A stretch of DNA of 64,000 nucleotides from Rhodocista pekingensis (GTDB lineage: Bacteria > Pseudomonadota > Alphaproteobacteria > Azospirillales > Azospirillaceae): contig NZ_JBHTCM010000040.1 of NCBI RefSeq assembly GCF_042665545.1, positions 1-64,000 on the forward strand. Reading direction: 5' to 3'. The notes under the pieces are model-generated. The model searched no databases, was not told the origin of the DNA, and was given only the letters and a program-made list of their open reading frames with translations. The position numbers and the translations under genes were made by a program. Shown piece after piece: positions 16,971 to 26,079 of the stretch (positions are counted from its first letter, which is position 1; every line of letters begins with the position of its first letter).

Positions 16971-18401
16971 ATGCGCCCCTTCCCCCTCCGCGCCGCGCCC
17001 CTGTGGCTGCCGGCCCTGTGCTCACTCGCGCTCGCCGGATGCGCGGCCGTGCCCGATCTCGGCACGCCGCCCGCCCCGCGCGACGCCGCCACGCTGGACA
17101 GCGCGCGCAGCCTCGCGGCTCCCGCCGCGGACTGGCCCGACCGCGTCTGGTGGGCGCAGTACGGCGATCCGCAGCTCGCCCGGCTGATGGAGGAGGCGGT
17201 CGCCGCCGCCCCCGATCTGGCCGCTGCCGCGGCCCGGCTGCGCTCGGCCGAGGCGCTGGCGGAACAGGCCGGGGCCGCCCTGCTGCCCTCCGCCACGGCG
17301 GACGCCAGCGTCACCGAGGCGAAGCAGAGCTACAATACCGGTGCCCCGCCGCAGGCCATCCCGCGCGGCTGGAACGAGAGCGGCAAGGCCGGGCTGACCG
17401 TCGGCATCGACCTGGATTTCTGGGGCCGCAACCGGGCCGCGCTGGCGGCCGCCACCTCGGAAGCGGAGGCCGCGCGCGTCGAGCTGGAGGCCGCCCGCCT
17501 CGCCCTGACGACGGAGATCGCCGCCGCCTACGCCGATCTGGCGCAGCTCCATGCCGACCGCGACGTGGCCGCGTCCGCAGTGCGCATCCGCAGTGACAGC
17601 CTGCGGCTGGTCGAGGACCGGCTGAGCAACGGGCTGGAGAACCGGGCCGCCGCGCGGCAGGCCGCGGCCGCGGTGCCCGCCGCGCGGGCCGAGCTGGCCG
17701 CCATCGACGAATCCATCGCCCTGACCCGCAACCGGATTGCCGCCCTGCTGGGGGCCGGGCCCGACCGCGGCCTCGCCATCGAGCGGCCGGAGATCGCGCG
17801 GCTGCACGCCGTCGGGCTGCCGGGCCGCCTGCCGCTGGATCTGGTCGGGCGCCGGCCGGACATCGTCGCGGCGCGGCTGCGGGCCGAGGCCGCGGCGTCG
17901 CGTATCAAGGTCGCGCGCGCCGACTTCTATCCGGACGTCAACCTGACCGCCCTGATCGGCGTGCAGTCGCTGGGGCTCTCCGACCTGACGGAGAGCGGCT
18001 CCTCCTACGGCAGCATCGGTCCGGCGCTGAGCCTGCCGGTGTTCGAAGGCGGCCGCCTCAGCGGCGGCTACCGGCAGGCGCGGGCCGGCTATGACGCCGC
18101 CGTGGCGGAGTACGACGCCACCCTGACCCGGGCCCTGCGCGAGGTGGCGGACGCCGCCACCAGCCAGACCGCCCTGACGACGCGGCTGCGTGAGGCCCGC
18201 GCCGCCCTTGAGGAGTCCGAGGCCGCCTACGCCATCGCCCGGCAGCGGTACGAGGGCGGGCTTTCCACCTATCTCGACGTGCTTTCCACCGAAGAGGGGC
18301 TGATCAGCCGGCGTCGTCTCGTCGCCGACCTGGAGGCCCGTGCCTTCACGCTCGACGTGGCGCTGGTGCGCGCACTCGGCGGCGGCTTCTCCCCGAGCTG
18401 A
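16971..18401 (+). CDS. Outer-membrane efflux lipoprotein (NodT/OprM family)
   Basis: The protein has 476 residues, with a lipoprotein signal ending in the lipobox LAGC (Cys24). Two repeated outer-membrane-factor halves follow, marked by VGIDLDFWGRNRAALAAA and, near the end, LSLPVFEGGRLSGGYRQAR. It would form the trimeric TolC-like exit duct for the pump encoded downstream. The chosen ATG at 16971 starts the signal peptide; operator 2 lies directly in front of it and no strong ribosome site is seen. Confidence 0.93.
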   Translation: MRPFPLRAAPLWLPALCSLALAGCAAVPDLGTPPAPRDAATLDSARSLAAPAADWPDRVWWAQYGDPQLARLMEEAVAAAPDLAAAAARLRSAEALAEQAGAALLPSATADASVTEAKQSYNTGAPPQAIPRGWNESGKAGLTVGIDLDFWGRNRAALAAATSEAEAARVELEAARLALTTEIAAAYADLAQLHADRDVAASAVRIRSDSLRLVEDRLSNGLENRAAARQAAAAVPAARAELAAIDESIALTRNRIAALLGAGPDRGLAIERPEIARLHAVGLPGRLPLDLVGRRPDIVAARLRAEAAASRIKVARADFYPDVNLTALIGVQSLGLSDLTESGSSYGSIGPALSLPVFEGGRLSGGYRQARAGYDAAVAEYDATLTRALREVADAATSQTALTTRLREARAALEESEAAYAIARQRYEGGLSTYLDVLSTEEGLISRRRLVADLEARAFTLDVALVRALGGGFSPS

Positions 18402-18427
18402 GCGACCTTCCGCAGGACGACCCGATC

Positions 18428-19582
18428 ATGACGAACGCCCAACCTCTCCGCCCCGTGCCGGTCGAGCCGCCGCGGCCCGCACCCGACCGCCATCTCCTGC
18501 GCAAGCGCCTTCTCGCCGGCATCGCCGCCATCGTGCTGGCCGCGGCCGCCGGCTATGGCGGCTGGTACATGCTGGTCGGCGCCACCCATGTCGGCACCGA
18601 CAACGCCTATGTCGGTGCGGACTCGGCCCAGATCACGCCGCTGATCAGCGCCCCGGTGAAGGCCGTCCCTGTCAGCGACACCCAGCGCGTGGCCCGGGGC
18701 GACGTGCTGGTGGAGCTGGACGACGCCGACACCCGGATCGCCCTGGCCCGGGCCGAAGCCGAGTTGCAGCAGGCCCGCCGGCAGTTCGAGCGCACGGTCG
18801 CCACCAGCGCCGCCCTGGCCGGGCAGGTGGCCGCCCGCGAGGCGGAGATCGACCGCGCCCGTGCCCAGCTCGTCGTGGCGCAGGCGAACTTCGACAAGGC
18901 GAAGATCGACCTGGAGCGGCGGCGCAACCTTGCGAAGGGCGGCGCGGTGTCGGCGGAGGAGCTGACGACGGCGACGAACGCCTTCACCGCGGCGCAGGCG
19001 AACCTGACCCTGGCACGGGCCGGCGTGACCCAGGCGGAAGCGGCTCTGGCCGCCGCGAAGGGTGACCTGTCCGCCAACGAGGCCCTGGTCGCCGGTTCCA
19101 CCGTGGACACCGATCCGGCGGTGGTGGCGGCCCGGGCGCGGCTGGACCAGGCCCGCCTGGACCAGGAGCGCACCGTGATCCGCGCGCCGGTGGACGGCAT
19201 CGTCACCCGCCGGCAGGTGCAGGTCGGCCAGCGCGTGGCGGCCGGCGCGCCGGTCATGACCATCGTGCCCGTGGATCAGCTCTATGTGGACGCCAACTTC
19301 AAGGAAGGCCAGCTCACCCGTGTCCGGGTCGGCCAGAAGGTGACGCTCGTCTCCGACCTCTACGGTCCGGATGTCGTCTATCACGGCCGTGTCGCCGGGC
19401 TTGCCGGCGGCACCGGCGCCGCCTTCGCCCTGATCCCGGCGCAGAACGCGACGGGCAACTGGATCAAGGTGGTGCAGCGCCTGCCGGTGCGCGTCACCCT
19501 GGACCCCGACGAGCTGAAGGCGCATCCGCTGCGCGTCGGCCTGTCCATGGATGCCGAGATCGACCTCTCGGACGCGGACTGA
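18428..19582 (+). CDS. HlyD/EmrA-family membrane fusion protein
   Basis: The protein has 384 residues. It has a cytoplasmic N terminus, one membrane anchor at about residues 28-50, the biotinyl-lipoyl-like segment VGTDNAYVGADSAQITPLIS, a long alpha-helical hairpin rich in alanine and glutamine, and the beta-barrel segment APVDGIVTRRQVQVGQRV. Such adaptors link an inner-membrane MFS pump to the outer-membrane factor across the periplasm. It lies 26 bases after the factor gene and 10 bases before the pump gene, so the three form one operon. Confidence 0.94.
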   Translation: MTNAQPLRPVPVEPPRPAPDRHLLRKRLLAGIAAIVLAAAAGYGGWYMLVGATHVGTDNAYVGADSAQITPLISAPVKAVPVSDTQRVARGDVLVELDDADTRIALARAEAELQQARRQFERTVATSAALAGQVAAREAEIDRARAQLVVAQANFDKAKIDLERRRNLAKGGAVSAEELTTATNAFTAAQANLTLARAGVTQAEAALAAAKGDLSANEALVAGSTVDTDPAVVAARARLDQARLDQERTVIRAPVDGIVTRRQVQVGQRVAAGAPVMTIVPVDQLYVDANFKEGQLTRVRVGQKVTLVSDLYGPDVVYHGRVAGLAGGTGAAFALIPAQNATGNWIKVVQRLPVRVTLDPDELKAHPLRVGLSMDAEIDLSDAD

Positions 19583-19592
19583 GGCTCCCGCC

Positions 19593-21116
19593 ATGGCCAG
19601 CGACAGCGCCGTCCCGATGAGCGGTCCCCGGCTCCTGTTCGCCGGGATGATCCTCGCCGTCAGCAATTTCATGGTGGTGCTGGACACCACCATCGCCAAT
19701 GTCTCCGTACCCCACATCGCCGGCAGCCTGGGCATCTCCTCCAGCCAGGGCACCTGGGTCATCACCTCCTACGCCGTGGCCGAGGCGATCACGGTGCCGC
19801 TGACCGGGTGGCTGGCGCAGCGGTTCGGCGCGGTGCGCAGCTTCGTGATGGCGATGATCGGCTTCGCCGCCTTCTCGATGCTCTGCGGTCTGGCCGAGAG
19901 CCTCGGCATGCTGGTGGCGTTCCGTGTCGGCCAGGGGCTCTGCGGCGGGCCGCTGATGCCGCTGTCGCAGACCCTGCTGCTGCGCATCTTCCCGCGGGAG
20001 AAACATGCCGCCGCCATGGGCCTGTGGGCGATGACCACGGTCGTGGCGCCCATCGCCGGGCCGATCCTGGGCGGTGTCATCAGCGACAACTGGTCGTGGC
20101 CCTGGGTCTTCTTCATCAATCTGCCGATCGCCGCGGTCTGTGTCGTCGCCGGGATCGGGCTGCTGCGGCCGGCCGAGACGCCGACGGAGAACCGCGGCAT
20201 CGACAAGGTCGGGCTGGCGCTTCTGGTGGTGTCCGTAGGCGCCTTGCAGATCATGCTGGACATCGGCCGCGAGCACGACTGGTTCGCCTCCACCGAGGTG
20301 GTGGCGCTCGCCATCGTGGCCGCCATCGGCTTCGCCGTCTTCATCGCCTGGGAGCTGACGGAGGAGAATCCAGCCGTCGATCTCCGGATCATGCGCCACC
20401 GCGGTTTCGCGGTGGCGGTGACGGCGCTGTCGTTCGCCTTCGGCGCCTTCTTCGCCACCGTTGTCATCATTCCGCAGTGGCTTCAGGGCTATCTCGGCTA
20501 CACGGCGACGGATGCCGGCCATGTCACCGCCTTCACCGGCGTGCTGGCCGTGCTGATGTCGCCCATCGTGGCGCAGCTCACGACACGGGTCGATCCGCGC
20601 GCCCTGATCTGCTTTGGCATCCTCTGGCTGGGCGCCACCTCGCTGCTGCGGGCCTTCTGGAACACCGGGGCGGATTTCTGGACCCTGGCCCTGCCGCAGC
20701 TCATGCAGGGGTTCGGCATGCCCTTCTTCTTCGTGCCGCTGACGACGCTCGCCCTGGGCGCGGTCCTGCCGCAGGAGATGGCGTCGGCCGCCGGCCTGAT
20801 GAACTTCCTGCGCACCATGGCCGGCGCCGTCGGCACCTCCATCGCCACGACCGCGTGGGACGACCAGGCGCGGGTCGCCCGCTCCGATCTGGTGGGCGTG
20901 CTGAACCAGCCCGACCAAGCGATCCAGACCCTGCAAGGCGCCGGCTTCACGCTGGAGCAGGCGCGCGGCCAGATCGAGCGGCTGGTGCAGCAGGAGAGCG
21001 TGACGCTCTCCACCACCGATATCTTCCTGTCGGCTGCCCTGCTGTTCGCCTTCTCCGCCATGGTGATCTGGCTGGCGCCGCGCCCGCGCAGGGTGGAGGC
21101 CGGGCCGGCACACTGA
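19593..21116 (+). CDS. DHA2-family MFS drug exporter (EmrB-like)
   Basis: The protein has 507 residues and about 14 predicted spans, as expected for the DHA2 group. The motif MVVLDTTIANVSVPHIAGSLG in helix 1, the WVITSYAVAEAITVPLTGWLAQRFG region of motif A, and the motif-C-like APIAGPILGGVISD are all present. It exports hydrophobic drugs or other toxic compounds by proton antiport through the adaptor and outer-membrane factor. The ATG at 19593 follows the adaptor stop by 10 bases. Confidence 0.95.
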   Translation: MASDSAVPMSGPRLLFAGMILAVSNFMVVLDTTIANVSVPHIAGSLGISSSQGTWVITSYAVAEAITVPLTGWLAQRFGAVRSFVMAMIGFAAFSMLCGLAESLGMLVAFRVGQGLCGGPLMPLSQTLLLRIFPREKHAAAMGLWAMTTVVAPIAGPILGGVISDNWSWPWVFFINLPIAAVCVVAGIGLLRPAETPTENRGIDKVGLALLVVSVGALQIMLDIGREHDWFASTEVVALAIVAAIGFAVFIAWELTEENPAVDLRIMRHRGFAVAVTALSFAFGAFFATVVIIPQWLQGYLGYTATDAGHVTAFTGVLAVLMSPIVAQLTTRVDPRALICFGILWLGATSLLRAFWNTGADFWTLALPQLMQGFGMPFFFVPLTTLALGAVLPQEMASAAGLMNFLRTMAGAVGTSIATTAWDDQARVARSDLVGVLNQPDQAIQTLQGAGFTLEQARGQIERLVQQESVTLSTTDIFLSAALLFAFSAMVIWLAPRPRRVEAGPAH

Positions 21117-21141
21117 GCGGGGGGCGGGCAGGGGGTGGTCG

Positions 21142-22524
21142 TCAGCCGAGGTCGCGGAGAACGGTCCGTGCCACCCGGGCCGCCTGCACCCGGATGTCGG
21201 GAATCGCCGTCGTCTCCCAGAAGGCGCCGCGGGTCGGCGGACCCACGGCATAGAAGCGCCCGGCCACCCCGTCCGCCCCGACCAGCCGTCCGTCCGCATC
21301 GATGTCCAGGCCCAGGGTCAGCGGATCGGCCCGCGCCAGCCCCTGGCCCAGCAGATCGCGGATGATCGGCGGGCCGCCGCGCGACAGGTCGCCGCCCGGC
21401 CCGGTGCAGTTGATCACCCGCGCCACCCGCGCGCAGTGCAGACCGTCGCCGCCGCGCGGCTGCCAGTAGGCGGCGACCGTGCGGCCGGAGCCGTCCGTCT
21501 CCAGCACGAAGGAGCGCAGCCGTCCGGCCACCACCCGCAGCTTGCCCCGGTCGCGGAGGGACAGGATGCGGTCGGCCACCTGCGGGGCCAGCCGGTGCCG
21601 GTGGATGTCCCACCAGGGCCGCAGGTGGCGCAGGAAGCGCCGTTTCGTCTCCAGGTCCATCGCCTGCCAGAGTCCGGTGGTGACCGGACGCAGCGCGTCG
21701 ATCACGCTGCGCCAGTCGTCGCCGCGGCCGAAGGCGTCCTTGGGGCCGCGGGCCAGCCGCCGCACCAGATGCAGCGCCTCGGACAGCCGTTCCGGCAGCG
21801 CTGGCAACGGGCCGGGCGGGATCGGCGGCGGCGGGGCGTGCCGGTGCGGCAGCAGGCCCCGGCGGGACAGGGCGATGCGGGTGCCGTGATGACCCTGCTT
21901 CTCCAGGGACAGCACGACGTCCACCATGGTCAGGCCGGTGCCCAGCAGCAGCACCGGATCGTCCGGGCGGAACCGGTCCAGCGCCCCGGCCCGCCAGGGG
22001 TCCGCCACATAGAGGTCGGAGGCGTAGAGGCCGCTGTCGGACACTGCCGGAGGTTCCGGCTGCGGATTGCCGGTGGCGATCACCAGGGCGTCGATGCGGA
22101 AGTCCCGCCCCATGGCAAGGCGCAGGCGCGGCCGGCTGCCCGGTTCCACCCCCACCGCCTCGTCGTTCACCAGCATCAGCCGGCCGACGGCGCTGGCGGT
22201 GGTCGCCGCCTCGCGCAGCAGGGATTGCAGATAGGCGCCGTAGACGCCGCGCGGCACGAAATCTCCGGGGCCCACCGGTCCCGGTCCCTTCTCCGCCATC
22301 CAGGCCAGGAAATGGCCGGGCCGGTCAGGGAAGGCGCTCATGTTGCCGGCGCGGACATTCAGCAGATGCTCGGGGTTGCCGGTGGAATAGGCGGTCCCCG
22401 GGCCGAAGCCCTCTCGCCGCTCGATCAGGAACAGGCGGGGGCCGTCGGGGTCCGACAGCAGGTGCAGGGCCGTCAGGGCGCCGCTCGCCCCGGCGCCCAC
22501 GATGGCGACCGTCGGCCGGACCAT
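21142..22524 (-). CDS. FAD/NAD(P)-binding oxidoreductase (YdhS-like)
   Basis: The 460-residue protein begins with an FAD-binding Rossmann motif (VAIVGAGASGALTALHLL). It then has FGPGTAYSTGNPEHLLNVRAGNMSAF, a pattern of the pyridine nucleotide-disulphide oxidoreductase-like family that includes E. coli YdhS and ornithine-monooxygenase-like proteins. The second dinucleotide site is VLLLGTGLTMVDVVLSL. The substrate is unknown. The ATG at 22524 places the Rossmann motif at the usual distance from the N terminus; an in-frame ATG upstream adds 24 unlikely residues. Confidence 0.85.
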   Translation of the reverse strand: MVRPTVAIVGAGASGALTALHLLSDPDGPRLFLIERREGFGPGTAYSTGNPEHLLNVRAGNMSAFPDRPGHFLAWMAEKGPGPVGPGDFVPRGVYGAYLQSLLREAATTASAVGRLMLVNDEAVGVEPGSRPRLRLAMGRDFRIDALVIATGNPQPEPPAVSDSGLYASDLYVADPWRAGALDRFRPDDPVLLLGTGLTMVDVVLSLEKQGHHGTRIALSRRGLLPHRHAPPPPIPPGPLPALPERLSEALHLVRRLARGPKDAFGRGDDWRSVIDALRPVTTGLWQAMDLETKRRFLRHLRPWWDIHRHRLAPQVADRILSLRDRGKLRVVAGRLRSFVLETDGSGRTVAAYWQPRGGDGLHCARVARVINCTGPGGDLSRGGPPIIRDLLGQGLARADPLTLGLDIDADGRLVGADGVAGRFYAVGPPTRGAFWETTAIPDIRVQAARVARTVLRDLG

Positions 22525-22642
22525 GCTCAGCGGGCCGGACAGGGGGGACGGGAACGCTCCATTCCATTCGCCATGGCCGGCCTCATGTGATGGCAAGGGT
22601 TTCCAGGGCAGACCTGCGGGGGCGGACCTGCGGGCGGGCGGG

Positions 22643-23650
22643 TCAGATGCCGGCGCCGTCGGTCAGCCCGTAGATATCGAAGGACGCCAGCCCGCGGGCG
22701 ATCTCCGCGATCGCCTGATTGGCGGCGGCCAGGGCGCCGCCCATGGTGATGAATCCGTGGACCATGTCGCGGTGGCAGGAATGCAGGACCGGCACGCCGG
22801 TTTCCGCCAGCCGTCCGGCGAAGGCCCGCCCCTCGTCCAGCAGCGGGTCGAACCCGGCCGTGACCAGCACGGTCGGCGGCAGGCCGGACAGATCCTGCGC
22901 CCGCAGCGGCGACACCCGCCAGTCGAGCGCGCTCGTCCCCTGGCCCAGATAGTTGCCGACGTACCAGAGATACTGCGCCCGGGTCAGCAGGTAGCCGGTC
23001 TCGCGCAGCCGGTGCGAGGGGTGGTAGGCGACCAGGTCCAGGCAGGGATAGATCAGGACCTGGCATTTCAGGTGCGGGCTGCCGGCATCCCGCGCCTTCA
23101 GGGCCAGCACGGCCGCCAGATTGCCGCCGGCGCTGTCGCCGGCGACGCCGATCGCCAGCGGGTCGATCGCCAGCAGCCGGGCATTCTCCACCAGCCAGGA
23201 CAGGGCTGCCCAGGCATCCTCCAGCGGTGCCGGGAAGGGGTGTTCGGGCGCCAGCCGGTAATCCACGGCGACGATGGTGTGGCCCGTCGCCCGGGCGAGC
23301 TGGCGGCACAGCGTGTCGTGGCTTTCCAGGTCGCCGAAGGTCCAGCCGCCGCCGTGCAGATAGAGCAGGGCCGGCTGCGGCTTCCAGGTGAAGGAGGGAC
23401 GGTAGAGGCGGAGCCGGAGCGGCCCGCCCGGCCCCCGGATCTCCTCGTCGCGGACCGAGGCGAGGTCCGGCGGCTCCGGCCCCAGGGAGCGGCGCAGGGC
23501 CGAGAAATGGCGCCGGACGGCGGTCAGATCGCTGGCCGGCGGGGGACTGTCGGCGACCAGCCGCACCACCCGCGCCACCGGCTCCGGCAGGTCCGGGGCC
23601 ACGAAGGTGGCGGGACGATGGGACGACGACGGGTGCAGCGACGTGGCCAT
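22643..23650 (-). CDS. Alpha/beta-hydrolase esterase of the hormone-sensitive-lipase family
   Basis: The protein has 335 residues. The oxyanion-hole motif is HGGGW (99-103), and the catalytic triad is readable as Ser173 in GDSAGGN, Asp268 in TAGFDPLLDEG and His298 in MVHGFI. This is the family IV bacterial esterase pattern, acting on short-chain esters or lactones in the cytoplasm. It lies between the FAD protein gene downstream and the response-regulator gene upstream, all on the minus strand. The FAD protein starts 118 bases beyond its stop, so co-transcription is possible. Confidence 0.92.
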   Translation of the reverse strand: MATSLHPSSSHRPATFVAPDLPEPVARVVRLVADSPPPASDLTAVRRHFSALRRSLGPEPPDLASVRDEEIRGPGGPLRLRLYRPSFTWKPQPALLYLHGGGWTFGDLESHDTLCRQLARATGHTIVAVDYRLAPEHPFPAPLEDAWAALSWLVENARLLAIDPLAIGVAGDSAGGNLAAVLALKARDAGSPHLKCQVLIYPCLDLVAYHPSHRLRETGYLLTRAQYLWYVGNYLGQGTSALDWRVSPLRAQDLSGLPPTVLVTAGFDPLLDEGRAFAGRLAETGVPVLHSCHRDMVHGFITMGGALAAANQAIAEIARGLASFDIYGLTDGAGI

Positions 23651-23769
23651 GCTCGGTCCCTTCCTGCGGACTGGCGCCCCCTGTCCCCGTCCGCCGGGCG
23701 GTGATAGCGGGCGATGACAGCACCGATGCTGGTCACGAATTCCTATCGTGTCAATGGGATTTAAGGTTC

Positions 23770-23786
23770 ATGTATATACAGTACAT
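23770..23786. promoter_or_regulatory. AT-rich dyad ATGTA-N7-TACAT upstream of the esterase
   Basis: The dyad lies about 120 bases upstream of the esterase start, in the only strongly AT-rich patch of the gap. A TTGACA -35-like hexamer on the minus strand is at 23749-23754, placing the dyad just upstream of that promoter, where an activator or repressor would bind. The matching -10 (CAGCAT) is poor. The core TATACAGTA also occurs in operator 1 of the efflux locus. Confidence 0.4.
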
Positions 23787-23833
23787 TTTTGTATTTTGAT
23801 CCTCCCCGCCACCCGCACTGCCGCGGCTTCCGC

Positions 23834-24610
23834 TCAGCCCCGGGTGACGCGGGCGGCGAACAGGTAGCCGGCGTTGCGGACGGTGCGGATCACGGGCGGC
23901 GCGTCGGGGTCGCGCTGGATCTTGCGGCGCAGCCGGGCGATCTGGACATCGACGCTGCGGTCGAAGGCCGGTGTGTTGTGGCCGTGCGTGGCGTCCAGCA
24001 GCTGGTCCCGGCTCAGCACCCGCCCGGCCCGTTCCACCAGGGCCAGCAGCAGGGTGAACTCGCCCGTCGTCAGATCCTCGTGCCCGCCGTCCGGGCGGAT
24101 CAGGATGTGGGCGCGGCTGTCCAGCGTCCAGCCGTCGAAGTGGTAGACGGGCCCGCCGCCGTCGGGAGCGGCGGCCGTTGCCGGTGCGCTCCCCGGGGGC
24201 GGGGCCGCGGCCGTCGGCGCCGCGGGCCGGTCGGGTCCGGCCGGTTCCAGCCGGCGCAGCACGCTCTTCACCCGGGCCAGCAGCTCGCGCGGTTCGAAGG
24301 GTTTCGGGACATAGTCGTCCGCCCCCACTTCCAGGCCGATGATCCGCTCCATCGGGTCGGAGCGGCCGCTCAGGATGATGACCCCGCAGCGCAGGTGCTG
24401 ACGCAGTTCCCGCACCACGGCCAGCCCGTCCATGTCGGGCAGGCCCAGATCGACGATCGCCAGATCGGGCCGGGTGTCCGCGGCCGCCTCCATCGCCCGG
24501 GCGCCGGACGGGGCCTCCTCGACCGCGAAGCCGGCGCCGGAAAGCACCCGGATCACCAGGGCCCGGATATCGTCATCGTCTTCGACCAGCAGAATGCGTG
24601 CGATCGGCAT
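23834..24610 (-). CDS. OmpR-family response regulator
   Basis: The protein has 258 residues. The receiver domain (about 1-120) has the acidic pocket EDDDD, the phosphoryl-acceptor Asp in LAIVDLGLPDMDGL, the Ser in ILSGRSD and the Lys in VPKPFEP. A 45-residue alanine/proline-rich linker leads to a winged-helix DNA-binding domain (LTTGEFTLLLALVERAGRVLSRDQLL ... RSVDVQIARLRRKI). The linker is longer than usual. The start at 24610 gives MPIARILLVEDDDD. It lies downstream of the HD-GYP gene, 63 bases away on the same strand. Confidence 0.93.
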   Translation of the reverse strand: MPIARILLVEDDDDIRALVIRVLSGAGFAVEEAPSGARAMEAAADTRPDLAIVDLGLPDMDGLAVVRELRQHLRCGVIILSGRSDPMERIIGLEVGADDYVPKPFEPRELLARVKSVLRRLEPAGPDRPAAPTAAAPPPGSAPATAAAPDGGGPVYHFDGWTLDSRAHILIRPDGGHEDLTTGEFTLLLALVERAGRVLSRDQLLDATHGHNTPAFDRSVDVQIARLRRKIQRDPDAPPVIRTVRNAGYLFAARVTRG

Positions 24611-24673
24611 TCCCGCACCCCAATCCATCGGGGCAGAGAGTAGCCGCACCGCCGGGGCGCATCCAGAGGTACT

Positions 24674-25693
24674 TCAGCGCGGCACGGCCGCCACCTGGGG
24701 CAGGCATTTTTCGAACGCCTCCAGGACAGCGGGGTCGAAGTGTGCCGGCACGGTGCGCGCGTCGCCCACGGTGATGGCGCGCACCGCCTCCTGGTGGGAC
24801 AGGGCCGCCTTGTAGGGCCGCGGCGAGCGCAGCGCGTCGTAGGTGTCGGCCAGGGCCACGATCCGCGCCGGCAGCGGGATCGCGTGGCCGGCGAGCGGCG
24901 CATAGCCGCTGCCGTCGAAGCGGTCGTGGTGGTGCAGGGCGATCTGTGCCGCCAGCGTGGCCAGCGGGTGCGCCTCCGAGGCCAGGATGGCGTGCCCGAT
25001 CACGGTGTGCCGACGGATCAGCGCGACCTCGCCGGGATCGAGCGGGCCGGGCTTGCCCAGGATGGCGTCGGGCACGCCGATCTTGCCGATGTCGTGCAGG
25101 GGAGCCGCGCGCCGGATGTCCTCCGCCAGCGCCGGCGGCAGGCCCATGGCCGCCGCGACCAGACCGGCATAGACGGCGACACGGCGGCAGTGGGCGCCGG
25201 TCTCGTGGTCCTTCCAGTCCAGCGCCCGCAGCATCCAGCCGATCCCGGCCGAGACCCAGGGGGCGGGCGGCTCCTCCGCCGGCTCCGCCGGGGGCGTGCG
25301 GCGCAGGTCGGCGTCGATCCGCTGTGCCAGCTCGGCCAGGGAGAAGGGCTTCGGAATGGTTCCGGTGATCGCCAGCTCCGCCACGAGGCCGCGGTCCACC
25401 AGTCCGGGAGCGCCGGACATCAGATAATAGCTGGCGGCGGTGCCCAGCCCCTGGCTGCGCGCCATGCTGACGAAGCCCGGCCCGTCCAGTCCCGGCATCA
25501 GCACGTCGGCCAGCACGCCGCGGACGTCCGGGCGGCGGGCCAGCAGCGACAGTCCGGCGAACCCGTCCGCGGCCGTCAGCACGGAGAAGCCGGCCCGCGA
25601 CAGCCCGCGGGACAGCAGGGTGCGGACCTCCGCATCGTCGTCCACCACCACCAGGGTCACAGGCTCCTGCGGAGCGGTCGCGGTCGTGCTCAT
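24674..25693 (-). CDS. Receiver-HD-GYP protein with variant GYP motif
   Basis: The protein has 339 residues. The N-terminal receiver (about 10-125) has all key residues: VVDDDAE, the acceptor Asp in GVLADVLMPGLDG, Ser in LMSGAP and Lys in IPKPF. The C-terminal part (about 145-330) is an HD-GYP domain with LHDIGKIGVPDAIL, RRHTVIGHAIL and a HHHDRFDGSGYA stretch. The usual GYP is GYA here, and the following loop is one residue shorter than normal. HD-GYP enzymes hydrolyse cyclic-di-GMP. The metal ligands remain, so activity is possible but the signature is altered. Its start overlaps the stop of the upstream receiver gene in ATGA. Confidence 0.9.
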   Translation of the reverse strand: MSTTATAPQEPVTLVVVDDDAEVRTLLSRGLSRAGFSVLTAADGFAGLSLLARRPDVRGVLADVLMPGLDGPGFVSMARSQGLGTAASYYLMSGAPGLVDRGLVAELAITGTIPKPFSLAELAQRIDADLRRTPPAEPAEEPPAPWVSAGIGWMLRALDWKDHETGAHCRRVAVYAGLVAAAMGLPPALAEDIRRAAPLHDIGKIGVPDAILGKPGPLDPGEVALIRRHTVIGHAILASEAHPLATLAAQIALHHHDRFDGSGYAPLAGHAIPLPARIVALADTYDALRSPRPYKAALSHQEAVRAITVGDARTVPAHFDPAVLEAFEKCLPQVAAVPR

Positions 25694-26079
25694 GGCTGGC
25701 CTCCTGGGGCCCGCGGCTCCAGGGCCGCGGCAAGGGTGTGGAGAAACTCGCTCCGGCCGAAGGGCCTGGGCAGCACGCCGGCCGCCCCCAGCAGGGTGGC
25801 GATGCGGCCGTAGTCGAGGGCGCTGTCGTCGCCGCCCTGGCCCAGGATGATGACGGGCATGCCGGTCAGGTGCGGATTGACCCGGCGCAGCAACCCCAGC
25901 CCGCAGTCGCCCTTCAGGAACAGGTCGGCCACGACCAGATCCACCGGCGTCTCCGCCAGAAGCTGGATGGCATCGCGGCCGTCATCGACGGCCACCACCC
26001 GCCAGCCGCTGCCTTCCAGCCACCGGCTCACCAGATCGCGGATCTGGCTGTCGTCCTCGGCAATCAGCGCGGTGCCCAT
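25690..26079 (-). CDS. Degenerate single-domain receiver
   Basis: The 129-residue protein is a stand-alone receiver domain. The acidic pair (AEDDSQ) and the acceptor Asp (LVVADLFLKGD) are kept. The Thr/Ser that normally follows the fourth strand is replaced in VIILGQGG, and the conserved Lys is replaced by Arg in LPRPFG. These changes usually impair phosphorylation-driven switching, so it may act as a phosphate sink or a constitutive partner. It is translationally coupled to the HD-GYP gene. The ATG at 26079 was chosen; the upstream 25 residues are not receiver-like. Confidence 0.85.
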   Translation of the reverse strand: MGTALIAEDDSQIRDLVSRWLEGSGWRVVAVDDGRDAIQLLAETPVDLVVADLFLKGDCGLGLLRRVNPHLTGMPVIILGQGGDDSALDYGRIATLLGAAGVLPRPFGRSEFLHTLAAALEPRAPGGQP

